This document shows, piece by piece, positions 18,230 through 26,812 of a stretch of 64,000 nucleotides of DNA. Both the position numbers and the translations under genes were made by a program. Below the pieces are notes generated by a model. It searched no databases. It had not been told where the DNA came from and saw only the letters and a list, made by a program, of their open reading frames with translations. Origin of the DNA: Klebsiella pneumoniae (GTDB lineage: Bacteria > Pseudomonadota > Gammaproteobacteria > Pseudomonadales > Pseudohongiellaceae); contig CAMBPO010000007.1 in the NCBI GenBank assembly GCA_945869725.1, positions 1-64,000 on the forward strand, read 5' to 3'. Each line of letters opens with the position of its first letter. The first letter of the stretch is position 1.

Positions 18230-18739
18230 TCAGTTCAGCAATACAGAGCCACGCTGCCAGAGCCTGTGCCTGGACAAAAAACTGGCCTGCTCACAATCTT
18301 GACGGCTTTCACAACAAACCCACCAGTAAGAACTGAGCCGCAACGCATGGTCGCCCGAATCACTGGCTGGTGACGCATGCACGGTAAACAGCAAACCACA
18401 CTGCTCGGTGTCAAACTCTTCTTGTGTCCAGAGTTCGGCAAAAGTCGCTGTTGATGCGCTGGTGTTACCTGACGCCTGTGCGGATGACCAATAAGATATC
18501 GTTGCAGCTAAGCCCAGTGTGCTCAGTTGATGCCAGACCTCTTGTTCTGTCTGAATTAACTGACTATCAGCATCTGTGAGCAAGCTGCCATGCTGAGCAT
18601 AGGCAATTGTCATTTTCTGCCCCATTCCAGAGACTTCAATTGATGTTAATGCCATGATCGACAGTGCCGCCAGAAACACCATACAAATAATCAGCACAGA
18701 ACCAAAACAGTGTCTGACCGGACAGCCGAGTCGACTCAT
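18230..18739 (-). CDS. pilX: PilX-like minor pilin assembly protein
   Basis: The 169-residue product starts with a short basic leader and one long hydrophobic helix (SVLIICMVFLAALSIMALTS), the hallmark of PilX proteins that join the minor-pilin tip complex. The remainder has paired cysteines (WWVCCESRQDCEQ) near the C-terminus. A canonical G-F cleavage site is not obvious, which is common for PilX. Its ATG overlaps the pilW stop by 4 bases. The call depends largely on position after pilV and pilW. Confidence in the exact name is moderate. Confidence 0.72.
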   Translation of the reverse strand: MSRLGCPVRHCFGSVLIICMVFLAALSIMALTSIEVSGMGQKMTIAYAQHGSLLTDADSQLIQTEQEVWHQLSTLGLAATISYWSSAQASGNTSASTATFAELWTQEEFDTEQCGLLFTVHASPASDSGDHALRLSSYWWVCCESRQDCEQASFLSRHRLWQRGSVLLN

Positions 18740-19467
18740 CGCTCTAAACTCCCTTGCCTGGAAGCAACAGTAAAGGCAACTGTGCCGGCCGCGGCAGTAG
18801 CCGATGATGCCGCTGTCAGTGTTACCTCAAACTCCACGGCAACAATATTCCACCAGTTACTGATGTCTTGAGGTTCTACGCCAGTCACATAACGCAACGC
18901 ACTGCCACTGGCTTGCGTTGTGGTGATAGTCAGTGAAGGCACAAGATGACTGACACCCTCTACCAATTCTTCGGACGCAGAGAATCTGCCGTCACTCAAC
19001 TGCCGGCGGCGAAACAGGGATGGTGAATGAGCCGTATTGCCCGCCCGATACCAGAGGAAAAACACATCAGCGATAACGCCAGGACAACATGACTGCCTGA
19101 TCCAAAACAGGTAAGAACCCGGCACAGCGGGTGGCGCCACAATGGGAGCGGAAGAGCCCTGCTCCCAGATTAGCAAGGGTGGCCGGCACAAATTGCCAAC
19201 GTTAATTCCCGGGCAAGACAGCACTGAAGGCGATGACGGCATCGTTGAGGGGTGAGTATACATAGCGTCACGCACACTGTGACTGAGCAAATGCCTGACT
19301 GATTCAGATTTTTGCAACAGCTGGCTCAAGTCCTGCTGCTCCAGCGCGATCCGGTTGCTGAGTACAAACAATTGCAGAATCACCATTAGCAAACCCATCG
19401 CAATAGTGCTGCTGATGAGCAACTCCAGCAAAGTAAGACCTGAATGCCTGAGTAGAACGGGTTTCAT
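18736..19467 (-). CDS. pilW: PilW-like minor pilin
   Basis: This 243-residue prepilin has a cleavage region HSGLTLLELLISSTIAMG near residues 8-25, with the +5 glutamate. A long hydrophobic N-terminal helix and a beta-rich C-terminal part with several cysteines (SCPGINVGNLC, QSCCPG) follow, which is typical of PilW. It overlaps pilV by 4 bases and pilX by 4 bases, so the three are one translationally coupled operon. PilW, PilV, PilX and FimU form the pilus tip that initiates polymerisation. Confidence 0.82.
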   Translation of the reverse strand: MKPVLLRHSGLTLLELLISSTIAMGLLMVILQLFVLSNRIALEQQDLSQLLQKSESVRHLLSHSVRDAMYTHPSTMPSSPSVLSCPGINVGNLCRPPLLIWEQGSSAPIVAPPAVPGSYLFWIRQSCCPGVIADVFFLWYRAGNTAHSPSLFRRRQLSDGRFSASEELVEGVSHLVPSLTITTTQASGSALRYVTGVEPQDISNWWNIVAVEFEVTLTAASSATAAAGTVAFTVASRQGSLER

Positions 19468-19979
19468 AACCCTATCCGGGCAATGACAGGTTCATCCGCA
19501 TCTGCTAACCAGTTGATGGTAACTTGCCAGACCACCGTGAGGTGTTGCTGCTCTCGGTTGATTGTGACCTCAGCACCCGGCAACCGGGCCACAGCATTCT
19601 GCCGCCAGATCCACAACTGACGCCGTGCGTAATGTTCGGCTGAACACGGTGCTTCCATTGAACAAACATGCGTTGATACTGAGGTGCTGTTGAGTGAAAA
19701 TTCGTCAAGCCTTCGAAATTCCTCAGGCGCACTACGTACTCGTTCTGATAAATCCATCACCAGAAGAAATGCGCTTTGTCGCTGTGATGCGGCGTGTGTT
19801 AGCAGCAAACCATAATTATGTAACTGCAGAACACTGGTGACACCGAGGCTGAGGATAATGGCTGTTGCCAAAACTTCCATCAGGGTGGCACCTTTTTGAG
19901 TGCCAACCATCTCACTGCAAACCATTTGCCTGCGCAACACCGCTGAATGAGGGTTGTCCGGCAGAATCCCTTTGCCCAC
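19464..19979 (-). CDS. pilV: PilV-like minor pilin
   Basis: This prepilin has cleavage region QKGATLMEVLATAIILSLG, with Gly at -1 and Glu at +5. I start it at the GTG at 19979 because a strong GGAGG lies 7 bases upstream. This gives 171 residues with an unusually long leader of about 35 residues before the cleavage site. Internal ATGs at 19925 and 19910 would give a more typical leader but have weaker ribosome-binding sites. It is first gene of pilV-pilW-pilX. No pilY1 or pilE follows. Confidence 0.8.
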   Translation of the reverse strand: MGKGILPDNPHSAVLRRQMVCSEMVGTQKGATLMEVLATAIILSLGVTSVLQLHNYGLLLTHAASQRQSAFLLVMDLSERVRSAPEEFRRLDEFSLNSTSVSTHVCSMEAPCSAEHYARRQLWIWRQNAVARLPGAEVTINREQQHLTVVWQVTINWLADADEPVIARIGL

Positions 19980-20034
19980 GTTGCGTCCTCCTGACACTGC
20001 TACTGAAGGAGTATAGTGTAGCGCCGCGGCTGTT

Positions 20035-20064
20035 TTGCAATTTCTAAACTAAGCTACCTATAAT
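20035..20064 (+). promoter_or_regulatory. Sigma-70 promoter of the TSUP permease gene
   Basis: TTGCAA (20035-20040) and TATAAT (20059-20064) are separated by 18 bases, 45 bases before the ATG at 20110. It is the only good match in the gap that diverges from pilV. Confidence 0.55.
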
Positions 20065-20109
20065 CCGCGCCTTCTTAACACCGACTCTCGGCGATCAGGT
20101 CGATAAGAC

Positions 20110-20868
20110 ATGGAATACGATATTGTTTTGCTGGGGGTACTGGTACTGCTCGGCATGATTGCCGGTTGGATTAATACCCTCGCAGGGGGAGGCTCTAATC
20201 TGACTCTGCCTATGCTGATGGTTATGGGTCTGCCGGCTGATGTGGCAAACGCGACCAATCGGGTGGGGGTATTGCTGCAAAGTGTGGTGGCTGTCCGCGG
20301 ATTTCATCATTACGGCAGGCTGGATACGCCCTCAATTGTGCCCATTCTGGTGCCCAATCTGATTGGCGGAGTCTTCGGGGCGTGTCTGGCGGCCGTGACA
20401 CCCGACGCGGCACTTAAACCATTGTTGTTGGGTACCGTGCTCACCATGTCCGTCATTATTTTGATTAAACCCGGTTTTTTGGCGCCGGAACCCGGCACAC
20501 CGGTCAGGTCAGTCAGCGAACATCGCGGTGCGTGGTGGGGATTAGTCCTTGCTGGTATTTATGGTGGTTTTGTGCAGGCAGGAGTCGGGTTTATCTTACT
20601 GGCCGCTCTGGCGGGAGGACTACGATACGATCTGGTCCGCGCCAATGCACTGAAAATGGTCTGTTCAATTGCTGTGACTACCGTTTCGCTGGCAATTTTT
20701 ATCTGGTTTGATCAGGTTGAATGGATACCCGGTCTGATCTTGGCGGTTGGCACCATGACCGGCAGTTATTTCAGCGTGAGGTTTGCCGTTCGTGTCAGCC
20801 AGAACACAATCAAATGGTTTTTATTTGTCATGACACTGGTGTCATGCGTTGCTGCTATATTTTTCTAA
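20110..20868 (+). CDS. TSUP (TauE/SafE) family membrane permease
   Basis: The 252-residue protein has about eight hydrophobic segments and the family's repeated glycine-rich start motif (GMIAGWINTLAGGGSNLTLP). A second half-repeat begins near residue 140 (GLVLAGIYGGFVQAGVGF). TSUP proteins export or import small organic or sulfur anions such as sulfite, sulfoacetate or taurine, and the substrate here cannot be inferred. The gene stands alone after the divergent minor pilins and converges on phoQ, overlapping its stop by 4 bases. Confidence 0.88.
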   Translation: MEYDIVLLGVLVLLGMIAGWINTLAGGGSNLTLPMLMVMGLPADVANATNRVGVLLQSVVAVRGFHHYGRLDTPSIVPILVPNLIGGVFGACLAAVTPDAALKPLLLGTVLTMSVIILIKPGFLAPEPGTPVRSVSEHRGAWWGLVLAGIYGGFVQAGVGFILLAALAGGLRYDLVRANALKMVCSIAVTTVSLAIFIWFDQVEWIPGLILAVGTMTGSYFSVRFAVRVSQNTIKWFLFVMTLVSCVAAIFF

Positions 20869-22289
20869 ACCTGCACGCGGATATTGCCCAACAGTATTGA
20901 AATAGCCGCACCACCTAGCATTTGACTGCGCTCCACGGTGATTCTGCCTCCGTAACTCTGCACAATATCTGCAACTACCGCCAATCCGATACCCTGTCCC
21001 TGTGCCAGCGTATCAAGCCTTACTCCGCGCTGCAGAACACGATCGCTGTCTTCCTGTCCAATTCCAGCGCCATTATCCTCGACAATCAATTGCAACCGCT
21101 GCGGTGAGTCACTGACCAGTGCGCAACTGACATTCACCTTGCCATATCCATACTTGCAGGCGTTATCCAACAAATTGCCCAGTAACTCCATCAGGTCACG
21201 CTCATCACCCAAAAACAACAACCGCGCATCGATTTGCTGCCCAAATTCAACTGACTTGCTGGCATACACCTTTTCAAGCGCACGGCAGATCTTCGAAGCA
21301 GTGTCCTTGATGTTGACCTGGCTGGCCAGACTGCCAACGGCTCCAGACCTCACGGCTCTCTGTAACTGATAACTGATAATTTGATTCATGCGGTCGAGTT
21401 GTTCCTGCACCATTGCCACACGCTCTATGCGCTCTGCGTGTTGCAAAGATGGTTCAGCACTGGCCGATACTTCTCCCTGTATCACCGCCAATGGCGTCTT
21501 CAGACTGTGCGCCAGATCCCCAAGAGTGGTGCGATAACGCGTCTGTTGTTTGCGCTCGGACTGTATCAGCAAGTTAAGATTCTGCGTTACCGAACTAAGC
21601 TCGCTGGGATAATCGTTTCCCAGAGACTCCGCGTGTCCGCTTTCAATAAGCGCCAGATCACGCGCCAATTTGCGCAGAGGTGACAGTCCCCAGCGCAGCA
21701 GCAGTAACAGCGAGACCAGCAGCAACGCAGCAAGCGCTCCAAACCAGGAAAACAGACTGGTGCGGAATTCAGTCACTTCTGCCAGATAAGAGTCTGCAGA
21801 CTCCAGCACCCTGAACACAATGGCTTGTGGCCGGTTCTCCCATGTCACTGCGTAGCTGATTTGAAAATACTCAATCTGCCCGACATCTGAGACAACACGA
21901 CTGAAACGGGTCTCGCCGCGAGACAGATCGCCCTCTGGGTTGTCAATTTGCAGCGCTGCCGGCAGCGTAAACTCCAGCGCCGACTGTGTGCGCAACAACT
22001 CACCTTGATCAGGGCTGCTGATCAATCCATACAACCCACTGTTTAATTGACTGAAGCGTGGCTCACGCAGATTTTCACTGACATAAAATGCTCCGGCATC
22101 TTCATCAACAGCTGCCAGTAAACCGTAAAGCTGAGCCTGCAGCTGCTCAGTAACCCCGGTTTCCAGACTGTTGCGAAACGCCCTGTCGAGCACAAAGCCA
22201 GTTAAACCCAGAAACGCAGTCAGTAGCAGCGTCACTGCCAATAGCAGTCGTGTTTGCAGGGAGTAGCCGGCACCTTGCCCTGACGACAT
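20865..22289 (-). CDS. phoQ: PhoQ-like sensor histidine kinase
   Basis: This 474-residue kinase has transmembrane helices near residues 13-33 and 185-205 flanking a periplasmic sensor of about 145 residues, then a HAMP-like linker. The phospho-acceptor box GDLAHSLKTPLAVIQGE near residue 260 closely matches E. coli PhoQ (DLTHSLKTPLAV). N and G boxes (LLDNACKYG, VEDNGAGIG, GQGIGLAVV) complete the ATPase. It follows its regulator by one base. In the PhoQ family the sensor responds to divalent cations, acid and antimicrobial peptides. The ligand here is inferred. Confidence 0.82.
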   Translation of the reverse strand: MSSGQGAGYSLQTRLLLAVTLLLTAFLGLTGFVLDRAFRNSLETGVTEQLQAQLYGLLAAVDEDAGAFYVSENLREPRFSQLNSGLYGLISSPDQGELLRTQSALEFTLPAALQIDNPEGDLSRGETRFSRVVSDVGQIEYFQISYAVTWENRPQAIVFRVLESADSYLAEVTEFRTSLFSWFGALAALLLVSLLLLLRWGLSPLRKLARDLALIESGHAESLGNDYPSELSSVTQNLNLLIQSERKQQTRYRTTLGDLAHSLKTPLAVIQGEVSASAEPSLQHAERIERVAMVQEQLDRMNQIISYQLQRAVRSGAVGSLASQVNIKDTASKICRALEKVYASKSVEFGQQIDARLLFLGDERDLMELLGNLLDNACKYGYGKVNVSCALVSDSPQRLQLIVEDNGAGIGQEDSDRVLQRGVRLDTLAQGQGIGLAVVADIVQSYGGRITVERSQMLGGAAISILLGNIRVQV

Positions 22290-22290
22290 G

Positions 22291-22965
22291 TTAGTCCATT
22301 ATCCGCAGCCGGTATCCTTGGCCACGGACAGTATCGATGGGCTGCAAGGATTGATCCGGATCCAGTTTCTGACGAAGGCGACGAATAAACACCTCCAGCA
22401 CATTGCTATCACGATCATAATCCTGAGCATACAGATGATCTGTCAGCTCGGCTTTGGAAACCACCTGATCGATATGCAATATCAGATATTCCAGGGTTTT
22501 GTATTCATACGCCGTCAGCTCGACCGGGTTGCCATGCACCGTTACCCGTTTGCTGGTGGTATCAAGACTGATCGGACCCGCCGTAATCTGTGGACTGGCG
22601 AATCCGGCAGCGCGACGTAACAAGGCATTCAGGCGCGCCCGTATTTCCTCTAGCCGGAAGGGTTTAACAACGTAATCATCAGCACCGGCATCAAGTCCCG
22701 ATACCTTGTCCTGCCAGTCGCCCCGGGCAGTCAGAATCAATACGGGATACTTTCGACCGGATTCTCTGAGCTTGCGAATGACACTGATTCCATCAAGCAG
22801 AGGCAAACCCAGATCAATAATCGCAGCGTCGTATTCATACTCCAGAGCATAAAATAGACCCGCTTTACCATCGGCAGCATCATCGACGACAAAACCGGCT
22901 TTCTGCAGACCTAGCACCAACTGTTGACGCAGGAGGCTCTCATCTTCTACTACCAACAGGCGCAT
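22291..22965 (-). CDS. phoP: PhoP-like response regulator
   Basis: This OmpR/PhoB-class regulator of 224 residues has a receiver domain with phospho-acceptor Asp in IIDLGLPLLDG (about residue 51), the Lys of KPFRLEEI, and a C-terminal winged helix (VVSKAELTDHLY through TVRGQGYRLRI). The stretch LTARGDWQDKVSGLDAGADDYVVKPF is very close to PhoP. It lies between a PepSY gene and the kinase, with gaps of 3 and 1 bases, so the three are one operon. Confidence 0.85.
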   Translation of the reverse strand: MRLLVVEDESLLRQQLVLGLQKAGFVVDDAADGKAGLFYALEYEYDAAIIDLGLPLLDGISVIRKLRESGRKYPVLILTARGDWQDKVSGLDAGADDYVVKPFRLEEIRARLNALLRRAAGFASPQITAGPISLDTTSKRVTVHGNPVELTAYEYKTLEYLILHIDQVVSKAELTDHLYAQDYDRDSNVLEVFIRRLRQKLDPDQSLQPIDTVRGQGYRLRIMD

Positions 22966-22968
22966 ACC

Positions 22969-23313
22969 TTACTCCCGGCTGACTGCCCCAGTGGCCTGGT
23001 CAACATAAACTGTATAAATATTACCTTCGTTATCGATGCGCACCCTGAATCTGACACGGCCGCCTTGCCGGACCTCATTGATGCTGATGATGTTCCCTGG
23101 AAAACGTGCCCGCACCAGATCCAGTGCCTGTCTCTCACTGATCGCCCCGTCCGCCTGATTTTGCCCGGACTGGGCGGATGAACTCTCCTGCTGCTGTGCA
23201 AGGACCGGAAAACTCCAGCTCAGAGCGCAGAGCACAGCAGCAATCAGCAGAACTTTCCACCGCGCTCCGCGACCCTCGACGCAGGCACTTGACTTCGGGC
23301 AGGACGATTTCAT
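22969..23313 (-). CDS. PepSY-domain periplasmic protein
   Basis: This 114-residue protein has an N-terminal signal peptide (hydrophobic residues about 20-38, ending VLAQ) and one PepSY domain (residues about 57-112, with ISERQALDLVRARFPG and DNEGNIYTVYVDQATG). PepSY domains bind or inhibit proteins in the periplasm and often accompany PhoPQ-like systems, where they may tune the sensor. It is the first gene of the operon with phoP and phoQ, 3 bases upstream of phoP. A direct regulatory role is inferred. Confidence 0.85.
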   Translation of the reverse strand: MKSSCPKSSACVEGRGARWKVLLIAAVLCALSWSFPVLAQQQESSSAQSGQNQADGAISERQALDLVRARFPGNIISINEVRQGGRVRFRVRIDNEGNIYTVYVDQATGAVSRE

Positions 23314-23342
23314 AACTCTCCATAATGTCGGGCCACCCTGAC

Positions 23343-23903
23343 TCAGAGCACCGGATCGTGGCTGACTCGAAGTCGAATCTGCTCACCGGGGTCATTATCA
23401 GTGCGTACGGTAAATTCTTCCCCGTTATACAGATATCGAACCTGGTAACCCATCAGTCGCTCCTCCTCACGATATTCGGTGACGGTTTCGCACTGCTTGA
23501 CGGTCTGGTATCGCGCTGTTCCGGGATGTGAATCAGCACGAACTATATCACGACCCACCGAGTGCCCCAACATGGCACCTACAACCGTACCTACCCTTTG
23601 GCTGGATTTGTTGTTACCCACCGCGTTACCAATGGCACCGCCAATAATAGTACTCAGAATCACTGGCGTCTGACTGCCACCGTGTCGTGTCTCACGCACC
23701 CTGACTTCCTCCTCCCAACACTCGTCACGGGGTGTGGAAACGGAAACAGACTGATAAATTGCGCGTGACTCCAGTACCTGCGCGTACACATACTGTGACT
23801 GCGCAAACAATGGTGTTGCCAGCAACAATCCACCCAGCCCAAGCGCCACTGCTGCACGTTTTGCTGCAACATTTGTTTGCACTGCATTTTTGAAATTGTT
23901 CAT
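23343..23903 (-). CDS. Glycine-zipper envelope protein (17-kDa surface antigen-like)
   Basis: The 186-residue product has a signal peptide ending near LFAQS (about residue 36), without a clear lipobox cysteine. The glycine-zipper 2TM segment spans about residues 80-115 (ILSTIIGGAIGNAVGNNKS, then VGAMLGHSVGRDI). Such proteins associate with the outer membrane and resemble the Rickettsia 17-kDa antigen. The C-terminal part has CETVTEYREEERLMGYQVRY, a common continuation in this family. It sits 29 bases upstream of the PepSY gene and may be co-transcribed with phoPQ. Exact function is unknown. Confidence 0.85.
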   Translation of the reverse strand: MNNFKNAVQTNVAAKRAAVALGLGGLLLATPLFAQSQYVYAQVLESRAIYQSVSVSTPRDECWEEEVRVRETRHGGSQTPVILSTIIGGAIGNAVGNNKSSQRVGTVVGAMLGHSVGRDIVRADSHPGTARYQTVKQCETVTEYREEERLMGYQVRYLYNGEEFTVRTDNDPGEQIRLRVSHDPVL

Positions 23904-24072
23904 TGTTCACCTCTGCGCCTTGTTTTGTTATGAATGTTCTCAAGGTTGATTCGCCGCCTTGACGACCAAAGATTAAGGCACTCAAGCTGAATCGATTCTG
24001 AATGAAAATGTAATCCTCACAAAATGAACGCGTGACTCAACGCCGCTGGGCGTCAACTTGTCGTCGGGCTGA

Positions 24073-24100
24073 TTGATTTAGTAACAGATAGCGGTAGAAT
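24073..24100 (+). promoter_or_regulatory. Candidate sigma-70 promoter of the cold-shock-domain gene
   Basis: TTGATT (24073-24078) and TAGAAT (24095-24100) are separated by 16 bases. About 70 bases of untranslated leader would precede the ATG at 24171, similar in spirit to the long leaders of csp genes. Confidence 0.45.
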
Positions 24101-24170
24101 CCCCAGTGCTTGGCAAAACAAAAATTAAAACCATCATTGCAAAAAAGCACAAAGCTTCAAGAGATCTTCA

Positions 24171-24647
24171 ATGTTCCGCAAAATAGTCAGTTCAGCACTG
24201 TTATCCACCATTATTTCTTTGCCTCTGATCTACCTGATTGCCCAACCGTTGCAGGCGAGTTCGCCCGCAGTGCTGACCATTACATTTGCCGCTCTGCTGT
24301 TGTTATGCAGTTCGCTGAGCGCCTGGTTATCGTTACGTCCTCGCCGCCAGCCGTCAGCACGTGAGCCGGCAAAAACAAGACCCTCAAAACGCAAGTCTGC
24401 GCAGAAACCAGAGATCCCTGCAGCTAACCAGTCCACTAAACGCGAGGCCGGTCAAGTCAAGTGGTTTAATGCCAGCAAAGGGTTTGGTTTTATCACCCGG
24501 GAAAACGGTGAAGACATTTTTGTGCATTTCAGATCGATCCGAGGCGATGGGCATCGGGTGCTGAAAGATGGCCAGCGCGTCGAATTTTCTGTCAGCATGG
24601 GAGACAAGGGTCTGCAAGCGGACGATGTGATGGCTATTTCGCGCTGA
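24171..24647 (+). CDS. Membrane-anchored cold-shock-domain protein
   Basis: Residues about 5-27 and 33-55 are hydrophobic and likely form two transmembrane helices. A basic, proline-rich linker (about 56-90) follows, and the C-terminal third is a complete cold-shock domain. RNP1 (KGFGFI) and RNP2 (DIFVHF) are both intact, as is the start [16 protein letters not shown] normal CspA is about 70 residues of free cytoplasmic protein, so this one is tethered to the inner membrane with the nucleic-acid-binding domain presumably in the cytoplasm. Such fusions are known in proteobacteria but their role is unclear. It converges with slyX. Confidence 0.88.
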   Translation: MFRKIVSSALLSTIISLPLIYLIAQPLQASSPAVLTITFAALLLLCSSLSAWLSLRPRRQPSAREPAKTRPSKRKSAQKPEIPAANQSTKREAGQVKWFNASKGFGFITRENGEDIFVHFRSIRGDGHRVLKDGQRVEFSVSMGDKGLQADDVMAISR

Positions 24648-24667
24648 TCGGCAATCTATGCCGCTGT

Positions 24668-24898
24668 TCAGTAGTGTGGAGGTCTCTCATCGGCCGCTGT
24701 CGCCGCCGGCGCACGATCTGCTGCGGCCTGTATCAATTCAGTCAATTTCTGTCGATGAATCTCAAGCTCGCGCTCAAGCCCATCAATTTGGCGTTGCTGC
24801 CGGGTAACAATATCATTCAATGTCTGGATGCTGTCCTCCTGAAAGGCAAATCGGGTTTGCAGATCCACCACCTGATCATGCACATGAATGTCTGGCAT
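24668..24898 (-). CDS. slyX: SlyX-family coiled-coil protein
   Basis: This 76-residue protein is almost wholly heptad-like (LQTRFAFQEDSIQTLNDIV onward) and ends with the SlyX signature PPHY. SlyX is a small cytoplasmic protein of unknown role, first noted beside slyD in E. coli. Here slyD is absent and the neighbours are the cold-shock-domain gene (convergent) and a fatty-acid desaturase (divergent). Length and ending fit the family well. Confidence 0.9.
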   Translation of the reverse strand: MPDIHVHDQVVDLQTRFAFQEDSIQTLNDIVTRQQRQIDGLERELEIHRQKLTELIQAAADRAPAATAADERPPHY

Positions 24899-25082
24899 TT
24901 TTTGCGACTCCTTTAGAATTCTGCATTTAAATCATATCCAGTTAACATCGGCATCATACCCCGCATCTCAGGGTGGTTTCTAATCAGGCAATTCACATGT
25001 AATATTCTTGCTGTGCAATAAACAGTCTGTCGCTGCTGTCTTAATAGCATGTATTCAATTTTTTCAGGAATCGCCATCGTTT

Positions 25083-26261
25083 ATGTCACCTCAAGACTCT
25101 CTGAACAGCATCGCCGCCAAACCCCCTATCAACTGGACCAATATGATTCTGTTTACGGCGACTCCGCTGGCGGCCGTAACCTTGGTTCCTTTGTACGGAT
25201 TTATGGTTGGATACAGCACCATACACTGGGTAATGTTTGTCTGCATGATGGGCTTTTGTGGTATTTCAATTACGGCTGGATACCATAGGCTGTGGTCTCA
25301 CAAGACATATAAGGCGCATCCAGTGTTACGCGTGCTGTTTGCATTGGGCGGTGCCTGCGCGTTGCAAAATGATGTGTTCAACTGGGCTTCCGATCATCGC
25401 CGACATCACCAGCATGTCGACAATAATGATCAGGATCCCTACTCAGCCGGTCGTGGCTTCTGGTTCTCGCATATCGGCTGGATACTGCGTAATTACCCCA
25501 GCGGTAAGCGCGATTTTTCCAACATCAAAGACCTTCAGCAAGATCCGATTCTGCAGTGGCAGCACAAACACTACCTTGCGCTGGTGCTGATCATGAATAT
25601 TGCAGTACCGGCTTTTCTCGGATATATCGGAGGCAGCATCATTGCCGGCCTGATGTTGAGCGGTGTGCTGAGACTGGTATTGAGCCAACATGTTACCTGG
25701 CTCATCAATTCACTGGCGCATATGTGGGGCAGACAGCCCTACAGCGACAAAAGTTCTGCACGCGATAACGCCATCCTGGCGCTGGTGACCTATGGTGAGG
25801 GTTTCCACAATTATCACCATACTTTTCAGTGGGATTATCGTAATGGCATTCGTTGGTGGCACTTTGACCCAACCAAATGGTTAATCATGGCATGTTCGTG
25901 GGTCGGTTTAACCAGCGAACTGAAACGTGTTCCGGCACTGGCCGTTGAGTCAGCAAGGCTTGAGATGCAGTATTTGGATGCAACTGAACGCTGCAAATCA
26001 CTGGCCAACGCCGACAAATGGCGTGCGCGACTGGAAGCTGAATACGCCGAATTGAAGAGCACCCTAGATTTGTGGGCTACACACCAACAGCAGTGGTACG
26101 ACGCAAAAAGCTCACAAATACATGATCAGATTCATGAGCGGTGGGAACGTCTGGCGCTGCGTGACAGTTATCGTCAGGCGCGTTACCAGTTGAAATTGCG
26201 ACGACAACGCTGGCATGCATTAATGCAGGGATTTGCCAACATTTCCGGCTCCGCCGCCTAA
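25083..26261 (+). CDS. Acyl-CoA/acyl-lipid delta-9 fatty acid desaturase
   Basis: This integral-membrane di-iron desaturase introduces a cis double bond into saturated acyl chains, increasing membrane fluidity. The three histidine boxes are visible: HRLWSH, HRRHHQH and HNYHH. Four hydrophobic segments surround them. I use the ATG at 25083 (392 residues). A longer frame from 25008 lacks support. After the third box a hydrophilic, helix-prone tail of about 110 residues (LEAEYAELKSTLDLW and on) forms a likely coiled coil, longer than in most bacterial desaturases. Confidence 0.9.
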   Translation: MSPQDSLNSIAAKPPINWTNMILFTATPLAAVTLVPLYGFMVGYSTIHWVMFVCMMGFCGISITAGYHRLWSHKTYKAHPVLRVLFALGGACALQNDVFNWASDHRRHHQHVDNNDQDPYSAGRGFWFSHIGWILRNYPSGKRDFSNIKDLQQDPILQWQHKHYLALVLIMNIAVPAFLGYIGGSIIAGLMLSGVLRLVLSQHVTWLINSLAHMWGRQPYSDKSSARDNAILALVTYGEGFHNYHHTFQWDYRNGIRWWHFDPTKWLIMACSWVGLTSELKRVPALAVESARLEMQYLDATERCKSLANADKWRARLEAEYAELKSTLDLWATHQQQWYDAKSSQIHDQIHERWERLALRDSYRQARYQLKLRRQRWHALMQGFANISGSAA

Positions 26262-26284
26262 ACGCTCAGAGAATTTCTTGCGCC

Positions 26285-26812
26285 ATGAACAAACTCGTTA
26301 AGTCGTTGCTCATCATCTCAGTGTTCAGTTTGAGCCTGATCTCAATCCCGGCAACAGCGGTAGAGGAAGGCATAGCCGCGCCTGAATTCACCCTGCCCGG
26401 TGTTCGTGCCAATGACATAGACATAACACTCAGCGCACTCAAAGGCAAAATTGTATACGTTGATTTCTGGGCGTCCTGGTGTGCACCCTGCCTTCGCTCT
26501 CTGCCGGAGATCCATGCTCTGTATGAGCAGTATCGGGATCAGGGATTTGAAGTCGTCGCAATCACCATCGACGACCCAGTTGAAGATGCACTGGACTTCC
26601 TGAATGATATGGAAACACCCCTGAGTTACCACGTTGTCCTGGATCTGACGGCAGAAATCATGGATCAGTACGGCGTAGTCGGCATGCCTACATCATTCCT
26701 TATTGACCGTGAGGGGATAGTTCGAAAGGTGCATAAAGGTTTCCGGGAAGGCGACACACAATTGCTGGAACAGGCACTGCTGGGTTTGCTGGCTGAAGAG
26801 ACCGCAGATTAG
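26285..26812 (+). CDS. TlpA/ResA-like periplasmic thioredoxin
   Basis: This 175-residue protein has a signal peptide (residues about 1-25) and a redoxin domain with the active-site motif WASWCAPC near residue 65. The conserved cis-proline loop GMPTSFLIDREG also appears. Such proteins reduce disulfides in the periplasm, for example during cytochrome c maturation or in antioxidant defence. The target here is unknown. It follows the desaturase by 23 bases on the same strand and overlaps the end of convergent srkA by 4 bases. Confidence 0.88.
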   Translation: MNKLVKSLLIISVFSLSLISIPATAVEEGIAAPEFTLPGVRANDIDITLSALKGKIVYVDFWASWCAPCLRSLPEIHALYEQYRDQGFEVVAITIDDPVEDALDFLNDMETPLSYHVVLDLTAEIMDQYGVVGMPTSFLIDREGIVRKVHKGFREGDTQLLEQALLGLLAEETAD

